Origin: Desulfobacterales bacterium
GTDB taxonomy: Bacteria > Desulfobacterota > Desulfobacteria > Desulfobacterales > Desulfobacteraceae
Assembly: GCA_022361315.1 (NCBI GenBank)
Contig: JAKSBB010000793.1
Span: 1 to 14,754 of the forward strand
Reading direction: 5' to 3'
Length of the DNA stretch: 14,754 nucleotides
The position numbers and the translations under genes were made by a program. Shown here one piece after another: positions 1-7,006 of the stretch (positions are counted from its first letter, which is position 1; each line of letters starts with the position of its first letter). The notes below the pieces were generated by a model. That model had not been told where the DNA came from and did no database searches. It worked only from the letters and a program-made list of their open reading frames with translations.

Positions 1-2677
1 AAACATTCAGTCCCGGGTGAATGAAGCCCATGCCATCGCCCTGCACATATACAAAAAAAATGCAGGGCAATTGCCTGACCATGAGATAAAACAACAGATC
101 ATCGCCGCCCTCAGACCCATTCGTTTTGACAACGGTCAGGGATATTACTTCATCAACGGGTTTGACGGGCGCCCAAAATTGCTTGCGGACCGGCCGGAAA
201 ATGAAGGCCGAAACCTCCTTGATATCAGGGATGCCCGGGGGAAATACGTGGTCAGGGATATCATCCGGATCATCCGGGAAAAAAGAGAGGGCTTCTACTC
301 TTATGTATGGACAAAACCCGGCCGGGAAAGGAATACCTTCAGAAAAATATCCTTTGTTAAATACTTCGAACCCTTTGAATGGTTCATCGGTACGGGGGTC
401 TACCTGGATACGGTGGAATCGAATATGCAACGCCTCATCCTCGACTATGTGAATGCCCACAGGTTCGGGCCCAGCGGCCAGGGATACGTTTTTGTCAACG
501 AGCTTCTGGACATTGACGGCGGCGACAGCTTTGCCCGGGTCTATGCCAACCCCAACCGCCCGGATGATACCGGCCGGGTCATTTCAGATCAGTACAGGGA
601 TGCCAAAGGCAAACAGTTCAGAAAGGAATTTCTGGCAGGCCTCAGGGACCATGGCGAATGTTTTGTGGACTATTGGTACCGGAAAATCGAGGATGCCACC
701 CCCAGTCCTAAAACCAGCTTTTTCAAGCTGACGGAGAACAAGCGGTTTATTGTGGCTGCCGGCGTTTACCTGGATGATGTAGAGACCCACATCCGATGCA
801 TGCAAAACGCCATGAAAAATGAACTTTTGAGAAGCATTGCCCTCATTTCTTCCGTATTTATCCTGGTCACCCTGGGGGTCATCCTGTTTTTTAATCAACT
901 GGGCAAACGCTTTTGGAATGATTTTCATATTTTTGAAGACTTCTTCCGCCAGGCAGCCGGCAGTTCAAAGGATATTGACCCCAGCAACATTCGATTCAGA
1001 GAATTCGACCGGCTGGCCGCACATGCCAACCAGATGCTGGTTAAAAAAAGGGCGGCTGAAACAGCGCTGCTGGCTGAACGGCAGCGGCTGGAAAATGTCG
1101 TATACAATCAAAAACGTACAGAGGCCGCCCTGCGTAAAAGCGAAGAAGAGTACCGGGTCTTAATAGAGAATGCAAACGATGCCATTTATATCCTTCAGGA
1201 CGGGGTGATCAAATTCTGCAATCCCGTGACCGAAACCATCACTGGATATTCGGCAAAAGACCTGGCATCACTGAAGGCAGATTCGCTGGTGCACCCGGAC
1301 GACCGGGAGTTTGCCCTGACCCAGTATAAAAACCAGTTGAAAGGCACGCCCGGGCCGACCAATTTCCCATTTCGCATGATCAGACAGGACACTGAGACCA
1401 TCTGGGCTGAAGTGAGTACGGTACCCATAGAATGGGATGGACAACGGGCCAGTCTGAATTTTTTACGGGATATCACTGAGCAAAAAACCCTGGAAAGGCA
1501 GTTGATCCAGTCCCAGAAGTCAGAGGCGGTGGGAACCCTTGCCGGTGGTATTGCCCACGATTTTAATAACCTGTTGTTTCCTTTGATCGGATATGCAGAG
1601 ATGCTCAAGGAGGACCTCCGATTGGACAGCCCGAACCAGGGCCATGTCAGCGGTATCATGGAAGCCGCACTCCGGGCACGGGATCTTGTCAGGCAGATTC
1701 TTGTGTTCTGCCGGGTGGGCGGGGATATTGACGTGAAACCCATTCGCATCCAGCCCATTCTCAAGGAAACCCTGAAACTATTGTCCGTGTCTCTGCCGAG
1801 TACCATAAAACTCCAATCCCGGATTGATCCGGACTGCGGCCCGGTGGTGGCGGATCCCACTCAGGTGCACCAGGTAATCATGAATCTTGCCACCAATGCC
1901 TTCCATGCCATGAAATCCACCGGTGGCAGCCTGGGGGTGCATCTATCCCAAATCCGGATCACCCGGCAGACAGGGCGGGACAAGGAACCGGATTTACCGG
2001 AAGGCTGCTACGCCCTGCTGGGCATCACAGACACCGGTGCCGGTATTGACGGGGATGTCATGGATAAAATGTTTGACCCCTACTTTACCACCAAAACCAA
2101 GGAAAGCGGTACTGGCCTCGGCCTGGCGGTGGTAAAGGGAATCGTGGACCGATGCGGAGGAAGCATTCAGGCAGCCAGCAATCCGGGCAAAGGGACGCAG
2201 ATCCATGTATATTTCCCCGTTGCCCAGACGCCCCATAAAACCCGGACAGCCTCCATAAAAGAGATCGCAACGGAAAATGGGGAGCACATCCTGCTGGTGG
2301 ACGATGACAGGGCGGTTCTGAAAATGGAGAACGAAATTCTCACCCGGCTTGGATACAGGGTCACCGCTGAATCTTCAAGTCTCAGGGCACTTGAGCTCTT
2401 TAAAACCGATTCGGGAAATTATGACCTGGTTGTCTCTGATATGACTATGCCGGAATTGACAGGGCTCCAGCTGGCCCGGGAAATAAAACAGGTATCGCCG
2501 GACATCCCCTTCATCATCTGCACCGGTTTCAACGATCAGGTGTCGGCAGAAACCGTCGACGCATTGGATATCCAGGGGTTTATACAAAAACCGGTGCTGA
2601 AAAGTGAGATGTCCAGGGTGATTCACCGCAGCCTGCACGGCCGGGATCAGGTGGACGACACATCGAAGGGATCATGA
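1..2677 (+). CDS. Hybrid sensor histidine kinase (double Cache, PAS, HisKA, HATPase, receiver), 5' partial
   Basis: The frame is open from base 2 through a possible GTG at 17, and the N-terminus begins inside a Cache fold, so the true start lies before the window. Counting the GTG as residue 1, two Cache-like extracytoplasmic modules (about 1-130 and 145-260, each ending in a GVYLD motif) are followed by a membrane segment near 269-291. Next come a non-canonical linker with no clear HAMP and a coiled coil (about 340-375), then a PAS domain (about 375-495). The HisKA H-box has phospho-acceptor His514 in AHDFNN. The ATPase domain has its N-box near 621-630, a DTGAG motif and GTGLGL at 698. A C-terminal receiver has acidic residues 762-764, phospho-acceptor Asp808 and Lys858. 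It should sense a small extracytoplasmic ligand at the inner membrane and pass phosphate from His to Asp. The output is unknown, as no DNA-binding response regulator is adjacent. Its stop overlaps the yaeQ stop. Confidence 0.93.
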   Translation, partial: NIQSRVNEAHAIALHIYKKNAGQLPDHEIKQQIIAALRPIRFDNGQGYYFINGFDGRPKLLADRPENEGRNLLDIRDARGKYVVRDIIRIIREKREGFYSYVWTKPGRERNTFRKISFVKYFEPFEWFIGTGVYLDTVESNMQRLILDYVNAHRFGPSGQGYVFVNELLDIDGGDSFARVYANPNRPDDTGRVISDQYRDAKGKQFRKEFLAGLRDHGECFVDYWYRKIEDATPSPKTSFFKLTENKRFIVAAGVYLDDVETHIRCMQNAMKNELLRSIALISSVFILVTLGVILFFNQLGKRFWNDFHIFEDFFRQAAGSSKDIDPSNIRFREFDRLAAHANQMLVKKRAAETALLAERQRLENVVYNQKRTEAALRKSEEEYRVLIENANDAIYILQDGVIKFCNPVTETITGYSAKDLASLKADSLVHPDDREFALTQYKNQLKGTPGPTNFPFRMIRQDTETIWAEVSTVPIEWDGQRASLNFLRDITEQKTLERQLIQSQKSEAVGTLAGGIAHDFNNLLFPLIGYAEMLKEDLRLDSPNQGHVSGIMEAALRARDLVRQILVFCRVGGDIDVKPIRIQPILKETLKLLSVSLPSTIKLQSRIDPDCGPVVADPTQVHQVIMNLATNAFHAMKSTGGSLGVHLSQIRITRQTGRDKEPDLPEGCYALLGITDTGAGIDGDVMDKMFDPYFTTKTKESGTGLGLAVVKGIVDRCGGSIQAASNPGKGTQIHVYFPVAQTPHKTRTASIKEIATENGEHILLVDDDRAVLKMENEILTRLGYRVTAESSSLRALELFKTDSGNYDLVVSDMTMPELTGLQLAREIKQVSPDIPFIICTGFNDQVSAETVDALDIQGFIQKPVLKSEMSRVIHRSLHGRDQVDDTSKGS

Positions 2678-3220
2678 ACCGTTTCCGGTAACCTGTAACG
2701 GCGTGCAGACAATCTCGCATTCACCCTCCGCGCATGACAGATAGATCGTACCATCGGACACAGTAACCGAAAGGTCCATGGTCCTTCGCACCATCCCGGC
2801 CAGCGTTTGGATGCCACCCCATTGAAGCAGATACACGGAGACATCCAGTCCGTCAAACTTTGAAGCCTCCCGCTGCCACCAGCCCTCTGCATTAAAATGA
2901 AAGGCGTAGACGCTGACCTCGGAAGCCTGCCGCGCTGCCTTTTTAATCCGGTCGGCGGAAGGTTCTCCCATGTCAATCCACAGATCGATCCGGTCATCCG
3001 GGGTGCGGGCCCAGATATCGGGTTCCTCTACGGCGCAGAGCCCTTTGGTGAAAGAAAGATCTTCCCTGGCATTCAGGCAGAAGGCCATTAGCCGTGCCAT
3101 CATCCGCTCCGGATTCTCTGACGGATGGAGTGCCACGGTGAGATTCAGGGTGTCGTAGTGGTTCCGGTCCACGTCGGACAGGTCTATCTTGAATTTGTAA
3201 ATGGTGGGTTTGATTGCCAC
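2672..3220 (-). CDS. yaeQ: YaeQ family protein
   Basis: This 182-residue protein matches the YaeQ family in length and in its motifs: the opening MAIKPTIYKFKI, HPSENPERMMARLMAF at 32-47, FTKGL at 57-61, EEPDIW at 65-70, IDLWIDMGEP at 78-87 and a C-terminal SDGTIYLS segment. The family is small and cytoplasmic and has a fold related to PD-(D/E)XK nucleases; Glu66, Asp68 and Asp83 lie in the matching conserved segments. Its biochemical role is not established. E. coli yaeQ was reported to relieve loss of the elongation factor RfaH, but the mechanism is uncertain. The start is a GTG at 3220, chosen because it gives the family N-terminus; the Shine-Dalgarno is weak. The gene is single, transcribed toward the kinase, and the two stop codons share the palindrome TCATGA. 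Confidence 0.9.
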   Translation of the reverse strand: MAIKPTIYKFKIDLSDVDRNHYDTLNLTVALHPSENPERMMARLMAFCLNAREDLSFTKGLCAVEEPDIWARTPDDRIDLWIDMGEPSADRIKKAARQASEVSVYAFHFNAEGWWQREASKFDGLDVSVYLLQWGGIQTLAGMVRRTMDLSVTVSDGTIYLSCAEGECEIVCTPLQVTGNGS

Positions 3221-3300
3221 GGTTCTATCCGATCTATAGGTTGGTTCTCATTCAGTCACAGGCCTGTTCTTTTAGGCGGCTCCGGTCAGGATACCCCGCC

Positions 3301-3329
3301 CTTATATCCCGGATTTCACCACCGGTCAA
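3301..3329 (-). promoter_or_regulatory. Sigma-70-type promoter for yaeQ
   Basis: Read on the minus strand, TTGACC (3329-3324) and TATAAG (3306-3301) are separated by exactly 17 bp. This gives 5 of 6 consensus matches in each box. Transcription would start near 3294 and leave a leader of roughly 75 nt before the yaeQ GTG. No other candidate is needed for this single-gene unit. Confidence 0.6.
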
Positions 3330-3370
3330 ACCCTCCCGGCCCGATCCTGTCATGCTCCCAGCCGCATTTG

Positions 3371-3390
3371 GGTAATAATTGGTTATTATC
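3371..3390. repeat. Inverted repeat (putative operator) over the wtpA -35 box
   Basis: GGTAATAA (3371-3378) and TTATTATC (3383-3390) form an inverted repeat with 7 of 8 matching positions around the 4-base centre TTGG. The repeat covers the -35 hexamer of the promoter assigned to wtpA, where a bound repressor would block RNA polymerase. Oxyanion-uptake genes are commonly controlled by ModE-like regulators, but the repeat does not clearly match the E. coli ModE consensus as I remember it, so the regulator is unknown. Confidence 0.4.
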
Positions 3391-3407
3391 GGTTCATATT
3401 AGATAAT
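3379..3407 (+). promoter_or_regulatory. Sigma-70-type promoter for wtpA
   Basis: TTGGTT (3379-3384) and GATAAT (3402-3407) lie 17 bp apart in an AT-rich stretch. Transcription would start near 3414, giving a leader of about 57 nt. The leader ends in a strong ribosome binding site, AAGGAG (3460-3465), six bases before the wtpA ATG. Confidence 0.6.
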
Positions 3408-3471
3408 TCATATTTCAAAAATCAATTAAGGGTGATAGATCCACCCAACAAACCCCAAAAAGGAGAATAAC

Positions 3472-4443
3472 ATGAACCGATCCCTGACACTAATGCTAAG
3501 CGTCTTCTTTCTGCTGATCCTTCAAAGTATCACCCTGGCGGGCCCCTCCGGCCAGCTCAACATCTTCCATGCCGGCAGCCTGACCGTTCCCTTTGCCGCC
3601 ATGGAAAAGGCTTTTGAAGAGAAATATCCCGAGGTGGATATTGTCCGGAAATCCGGCGGCAGCACCAAAATGGCCAGACTGATCTCGGAAGAGGGACAGA
3701 CCGCCGATATAATGGCCTCTGCCGACTATAAGGTCATCGACAACAATCTGATCCCGGCCCATGTCGCATGGAACGTGCGGTTTGCAACGAACCAGCTGGT
3801 TCTCTGCTATACGGACAAGAGTAAATTTGCCCCGGAAGTCACGGCAGATAACTGGTATGACATCCTGGCCAGAAAAGGGGTGGCATGGGGCCATTCCGAT
3901 CCCAATCTGGATCCCTGCGGCTACCGTAGCCTCATGGTACTCCAGCTGGCTGAAAAATTTTACAATGCCCCCGGCCTCTATGACCGCCTTCTGGCCAACC
4001 GGCCGGAGGAAAATGTGCGGCCCAAAGCCAAGGAACTGGTGGGAATGCTCAAATCAGGCACATTGGACTACGGTTGGGAATACCTCTCCGTCGCCATCCA
4101 GCATGATCTCAAATATGTGACCCTGGATGATCACATCAACCTGGGGAATTATAAATACGACACCTTCTACAAACAGGCCAAAGTAAAGGTGACCGGAAAG
4201 AAAAAGGGCACCTGGAAAACCAAGACCGGCAAATCCTGCACCTACGGTATCACCCTGATCAAGGACGCGCCCAATCCGGAGGCGGCAAACGCCTTTCTGA
4301 CATTTTTGCTCTCCCCGGAAAAGGGCCTTGCCACCCTGGATAAAATGGGGCAACCGCCCTTTATCCCGGCCCGGGTGCCCGACAATGCCATGGCAGAACA
4401 ATTGCCGGCATCCCTTTCCGGACTGGTGGAAGTCAAAAATTAA
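3472..4443 (+). CDS. wtpA: Tungstate/molybdate-binding protein, WtpA family
   Basis: This periplasmic receptor of 323 residues should bind tungstate or molybdate and deliver it to an ABC importer. Residues 1-23 form a Sec signal peptide ending TLAGP. There is no lipobox cysteine, so the mature protein should be soluble. The mature part opens with [13 protein letters not shown], the hallmark of the WtpA/archaeal ModA group, and continues with [31 protein letters not shown] (Asp147) and GWEYLSVA (Glu203). In archaeal relatives an Asp and a Glu at these sites add two ligands that make the oxyanion site six-coordinate, and both are kept here. Bacterial-type ModA normally lacks this pair. No wtpB permease or wtpC ATPase follows, so the importer must be encoded elsewhere. 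In sulfate reducers the metal would serve molybdopterin enzymes such as formate dehydrogenases. Choice of tungstate over molybdate cannot be read from sequence. Confidence 0.88.
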   Translation: MNRSLTLMLSVFFLLILQSITLAGPSGQLNIFHAGSLTVPFAAMEKAFEEKYPEVDIVRKSGGSTKMARLISEEGQTADIMASADYKVIDNNLIPAHVAWNVRFATNQLVLCYTDKSKFAPEVTADNWYDILARKGVAWGHSDPNLDPCGYRSLMVLQLAEKFYNAPGLYDRLLANRPEENVRPKAKELVGMLKSGTLDYGWEYLSVAIQHDLKYVTLDDHINLGNYKYDTFYKQAKVKVTGKKKGTWKTKTGKSCTYGITLIKDAPNPEAANAFLTFLLSPEKGLATLDKMGQPPFIPARVPDNAMAEQLPASLSGLVEVKN

Positions 4444-4505
4444 CTGACTGACTGCTTTGAGTTTTCACCAATTTCCTTGCAGTCTTCCGGAAAAACACGG
4501 ATAAT

Positions 4506-4551
4506 GGCGCCGCTTTGCCGCCGATGGTAAAGCGAAACGGCGGGCGGCGCC
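4506..4551 (+). other. Strong GC-rich hairpin between wtpA and the CxxCxxCC gene
   Basis: Bases 4506-4513 pair fully with 4544-4551 (8 bp), and 4518-4523 pair fully with 4538-4543 (6 bp). A TTTG bulge sits on the left side and a 14-base A-rich loop closes the structure. No T-run follows, so it is a poor intrinsic terminator. It lies 25 bases upstream of the next ATG and could be an mRNA-stabilising or leader structure. I could not match it to a known riboswitch class. Confidence 0.45.
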
Positions 4552-4576
4552 TAAACCAACAGCACAGCAGGGAAAC

Positions 4577-5152
4577 ATGAAAGAGAAACTGGCAGATCTG
4601 GACAGAATTTACACCCGGTTTGAAACGGATTCAGAAGAATTAACCCGGGGAAAGGCATGCAACAAAGGCTGCAGTTTCTGCTGCAGCGCAGCCGGCAGCA
4701 TTGACATCACCACCCTGGAGGGCCTGCGGATCCGAAAGGCCATGGAGAAGATGCCCAAGTCCCGGCAGACCACCCTCACCAAAGCCTTCCGCCGGGAAAT
4801 CAAAAAGCGGGAATCCGGCACCGTGGTGCCCTGCCCCTTCCTGATGAAAAACAAGGCCTGCATGATCTATGAAATCCGCCCCTTTTCCTGCCGACGGATT
4901 TACTCCGCCCATGTCTGTGATGCCGCCAACCCGCCGGCCGTCAGCCGCACAGTCATGGATATGGCTGCGGAGACCATCAAATCCCTTCAGCAGCTAGACG
5001 ACACGGGCTACTCCGGTCATCTTTCCTATATACTATACATGCTTTCGGTACCGGCGTTTTTCAACACATACATGAGCGGGGGATTCAAACCCGAAGAGAT
5101 TATGGATTTCGGGAAGTCTCATAAAATCGCCATCAACTGCAAGATGGGATAG
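4577..5152 (+). CDS. YkgJ-like CxxCxxCC metal-cluster protein
   Basis: This cytoplasmic protein of 191 residues has the cysteine pattern of the putative zinc/iron-chelating CxxCxxCC family (YkgJ-like, Pfam PF03692). The first cluster is Cys28, Cys32, Cys35 and Cys36. A second set follows at Cys86, Cys95, Cys105 and Cys114 in the PCPFL, ACMIYEIRPFSCR and HVC motifs. The eight cysteines should bind a metal ion or an iron-sulfur cluster. No reaction is known for the family, whose members are often annotated as Fe-S oxidoreductases without proof. The ATG at 4577 is preceded by AGGGAA at suitable spacing. It lies 133 bp after wtpA on the same strand and may be cotranscribed, though the hairpin between them could separate expression. 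Confidence 0.85.
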   Translation: MKEKLADLDRIYTRFETDSEELTRGKACNKGCSFCCSAAGSIDITTLEGLRIRKAMEKMPKSRQTTLTKAFRREIKKRESGTVVPCPFLMKNKACMIYEIRPFSCRRIYSAHVCDAANPPAVSRTVMDMAAETIKSLQQLDDTGYSGHLSYILYMLSVPAFFNTYMSGGFKPEEIMDFGKSHKIAINCKMG

Positions 5153-5156
5153 AACC

Positions 5157-5197
5157 TTAAAGGGGGTACGACAATCTGGCCGCAGTACCCCCTTTAA
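5157..5197. terminator. Hairpin terminator between convergent genes
   Basis: A perfect 13-bp stem (5157-5169 with 5185-5197, TTAAAGGGGGTAC against its complement) encloses a 15-base loop. It sits just after the stop of the CxxCxxCC gene and about 25 bp beyond the stop of the minus-strand selenorhodanese, so it can serve both directions. The trailing U-tracts are short on both sides (TTTAA), so termination strength is uncertain. Confidence 0.65.
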
Positions 5198-5222
5198 AAG
5201 ATTAAAATCTATTTCCCGTCCG

Positions 5223-5615
5223 TTATCTCTCATCGACTGGGAACTTGGCCCGGAACCATTCCCGCCAACCGCCCTTGAGGGCATGAACGTCAGTAAAGCC
5301 TTCTTTTTCAAGCTTCTGTGCCAACCTGGCACTGGTGTACTCGCTGGGTCAGGCGCAATAGACCACCAGTTTCTGGTCCTTGGTGTAATTTTTCTTCCAG
5401 TCGGAAAAATCTCCGGGTGCGGTGCGATCCGCCCCTTTGATCTTGAATTCGGATGAACTCCAGTCCCGCCCTGTGCGGGCATCCAGAATCGCGACATTGC
5501 CGTTGTCCATCCATTCTTTAAGGGTTTCCTTGGTGACCACCGATGCCGCATTTACCGGCAGGGTGAACAGGGCAAGGGCGATAGACGATATCAGTATTGC
5601 AATTATTCTTTTCAT
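5223..5615 (-). CDS. Exported rhodanese-like selenoprotein (Sec encoded by in-frame TGA)
   Basis: Read through the TGA at 5351-5349, this is a complete single-domain rhodanese of 130 residues with selenocysteine at 89. The ATG at 5615 is preferred over a GTG at 5636 because AAGGAG lies eight bases before it and the protein then opens with a signal peptide (MKRIIAILISSIALALF, cut near VNAA). Before the TGA come VAILDARTG (the rhodanese Asp-Ala-Arg motif) and LVVYCA. After it come PSEYTSARLAQKLEKEGF and HALKGGWREW, the expected end of the domain, and then TAA. Counted back from the Ser-Ala-Arg helix, Sec89 falls on the usual catalytic Cys. Cys87 precedes it, making a CxU pair. Relatives with a YCACP-type loop are known to me, so TGA replaces Cys. 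The protein should act in the periplasm in sulfur or selenium transfer or thiol redox chemistry; the substrate is unknown. It lies 40 bp downstream of a permease gene and is probably cotranscribed with it. Confidence 0.9.
5318..5332 (-). promoter_or_regulatory. Bacterial SECIS element inside the rhodanese gene
   Basis: On the minus strand GTGCCA, the loop GGT and TGGCAC make a perfect 6-bp stem. The loop carries the GGU that SelB recognises in the E. coli fdhF element. The loop begins 22 nt after the TGA; as I recall, the distance in fdhF is 18 nt. The hairpin is coding sequence (Ser-Ala-Arg-Leu-Ala), so the base pairing is superimposed on the conserved active-site helix. Confidence 0.85.
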
Positions 5616-5655
5616 TGAATCAGCTCCTTGTTTCACATTAATCGGGTTGATTATT

Positions 5656-6885
5656 TCAGGTTCGGTATATGCTACGGGAGGTCCTGATGCTCCCGGGGGA
5701 AAATATGATCTGTTGCAGAAACGCGATTCCCAAAATCACGATGACATATCCCCATTTCAACAGCCATCCCTCCCCGTGAAAGAGCAGAAGAACGCCCCCG
5801 ACGGAGGCAAGATGCCGTATAAACGGCGGCGTATGGCTGTGGCTATCATTACCGGTAAAAATTCCGGTGTAACTCATCATCCAGAGAACAAACACCGCCT
5901 CAATCCAGTATTCAAGCTTCTCACTGCCGGCCATTCCCGAGGCCATCATCAGGCCGATGGCGACGGCCAGCAGGATGACGATTCCCCGTGAACTTCCGGC
6001 AAAGCCGGGCAAATAGCCCCCCCTGGCCAACGACGAGGCATAGAGACGACAGGCAAGAAACAATGCATTCACGGCGGCCAGAGCACCGAAGATCACCGCA
6101 CTCCCCATGAGATAACGCCCGGTATCCCCAAGAATGCCCCGGGCTGCTTTCAGGTGGGGGATACTGGTGTCTGCCAATTTATCCAAAGGGACATGAAATG
6201 CGGAAACAACGGCCCAGGCCAAAAAGATAAGTCCGCCGCAGACAATGGTCAATCCCACAAGGCTTCTCCCCTCTTCTGTGTCTGCACGGCGGATACCGGC
6301 CCGGACGATTCCGGAAATATCGGCCCCGACCCAGAGGAGAAGGGGGAAAAACAGCACGGGAAGCGGCACCAGGGGTAAGGGTAAGAGGGTATACTTGCTG
6401 GCCGCATGGCTTTCTCCGGCACCTGCCAGACCGGCGATGACAAGAATCAAAAGGCTGCCCAGCCCCACCCCGACAACACCCATCTGGAATTTCAATCCGG
6501 TTTCCACAGGCATTATATTCACGGCTAAAATCAAAAACAGAAGCAGAAAGGCAAAGCCGAAATTGGGAAACCAGTACAGAAAGATCTCATTGAATACAAA
6601 TCCTGAAGAGACGAGGACACCGGTGGGCAATACCACCGCAGCCACAGCGCGGACAGTCAGCGGCAGATAGGTCCAGACCGACGCCGGAGGACCGGACTGG
6701 CGTTCCATACCCGGGATAAGATAAACAAACAGCACCATGGCCAACGCCAGAATACCCATCCCCCACAATCCGGTGTACCCCGTAAACTGCCCCAGTCGCA
6801 CCAGGGTGTCCGGAGATATTAAGATCCCTGCACCGGCACAGAGGCTGCCCGCCACAACCGCTTTTGATCCAATTGCCTTCCCCAT
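5656..6885 (-). CDS. APC superfamily amino-acid permease-like membrane protein
   Basis: The 409-residue product is an inner-membrane protein with about 11-12 hydrophobic segments. It opens with AVVAGSLCAGAGILISPDTL, the first-helix pattern of the APC superfamily, where a glycine-rich break (GAGI) helps bind the amino-acid backbone. The length fits the family (400-450 residues). It should import an amino acid or amine by cation symport or exchange; the substrate cannot be read from sequence. The ATG at 6885 follows AAAGGAG with good spacing. It is first in an apparent two-gene unit with the selenorhodanese, 40 bp downstream. No clear promoter was found in the 120 bp upstream. Confidence 0.75.
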   Translation of the reverse strand: MGKAIGSKAVVAGSLCAGAGILISPDTLVRLGQFTGYTGLWGMGILALAMVLFVYLIPGMERQSGPPASVWTYLPLTVRAVAAVVLPTGVLVSSGFVFNEIFLYWFPNFGFAFLLLFLILAVNIMPVETGLKFQMGVVGVGLGSLLILVIAGLAGAGESHAASKYTLLPLPLVPLPVLFFPLLLWVGADISGIVRAGIRRADTEEGRSLVGLTIVCGGLIFLAWAVVSAFHVPLDKLADTSIPHLKAARGILGDTGRYLMGSAVIFGALAAVNALFLACRLYASSLARGGYLPGFAGSSRGIVILLAVAIGLMMASGMAGSEKLEYWIEAVFVLWMMSYTGIFTGNDSHSHTPPFIRHLASVGGVLLLFHGEGWLLKWGYVIVILGIAFLQQIIFSPGSIRTSRSIYRT

Positions 6886-7006
6886 CGCCTTCTCCTTTGT
6901 ACAGATTTTCCGCCACGTTTTAGCCTTTGGTCGACGCCGGCCGCCAGGCCTTACAGAAAAGATAGAGCCTAGGGAAAAAAAATCCAGGTTCAGCGGGAAT
7001 TAAAGA

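Noticed and set aside
1195..1860. 221-codon minus-strand open frame
   Set aside because: It is antisense to the PAS and HisKA region of the histidine kinase, which is clearly the real gene.
5033..5551. 172-codon open frame on the minus strand covering the rhodanese region
   Set aside because: It is a shifted frame over the selenorhodanese and the end of the convergent gene; its translation shows no family motifs and it would run through the terminator hairpin.
5349..5636. Rhodanese as a truncated gene or pseudogene ending at the TGA
   Set aside because: The downstream frame keeps the whole rhodanese C-terminus with no other stop or shift, and a SECIS hairpin follows the TGA.
6973..6984. Eight-A run as a terminator T-tract after the minus-strand GGDEF-EAL gene
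   Set aside because: I could not find a convincing stem directly upstream of it on the minus strand, so it is not called as a terminator.
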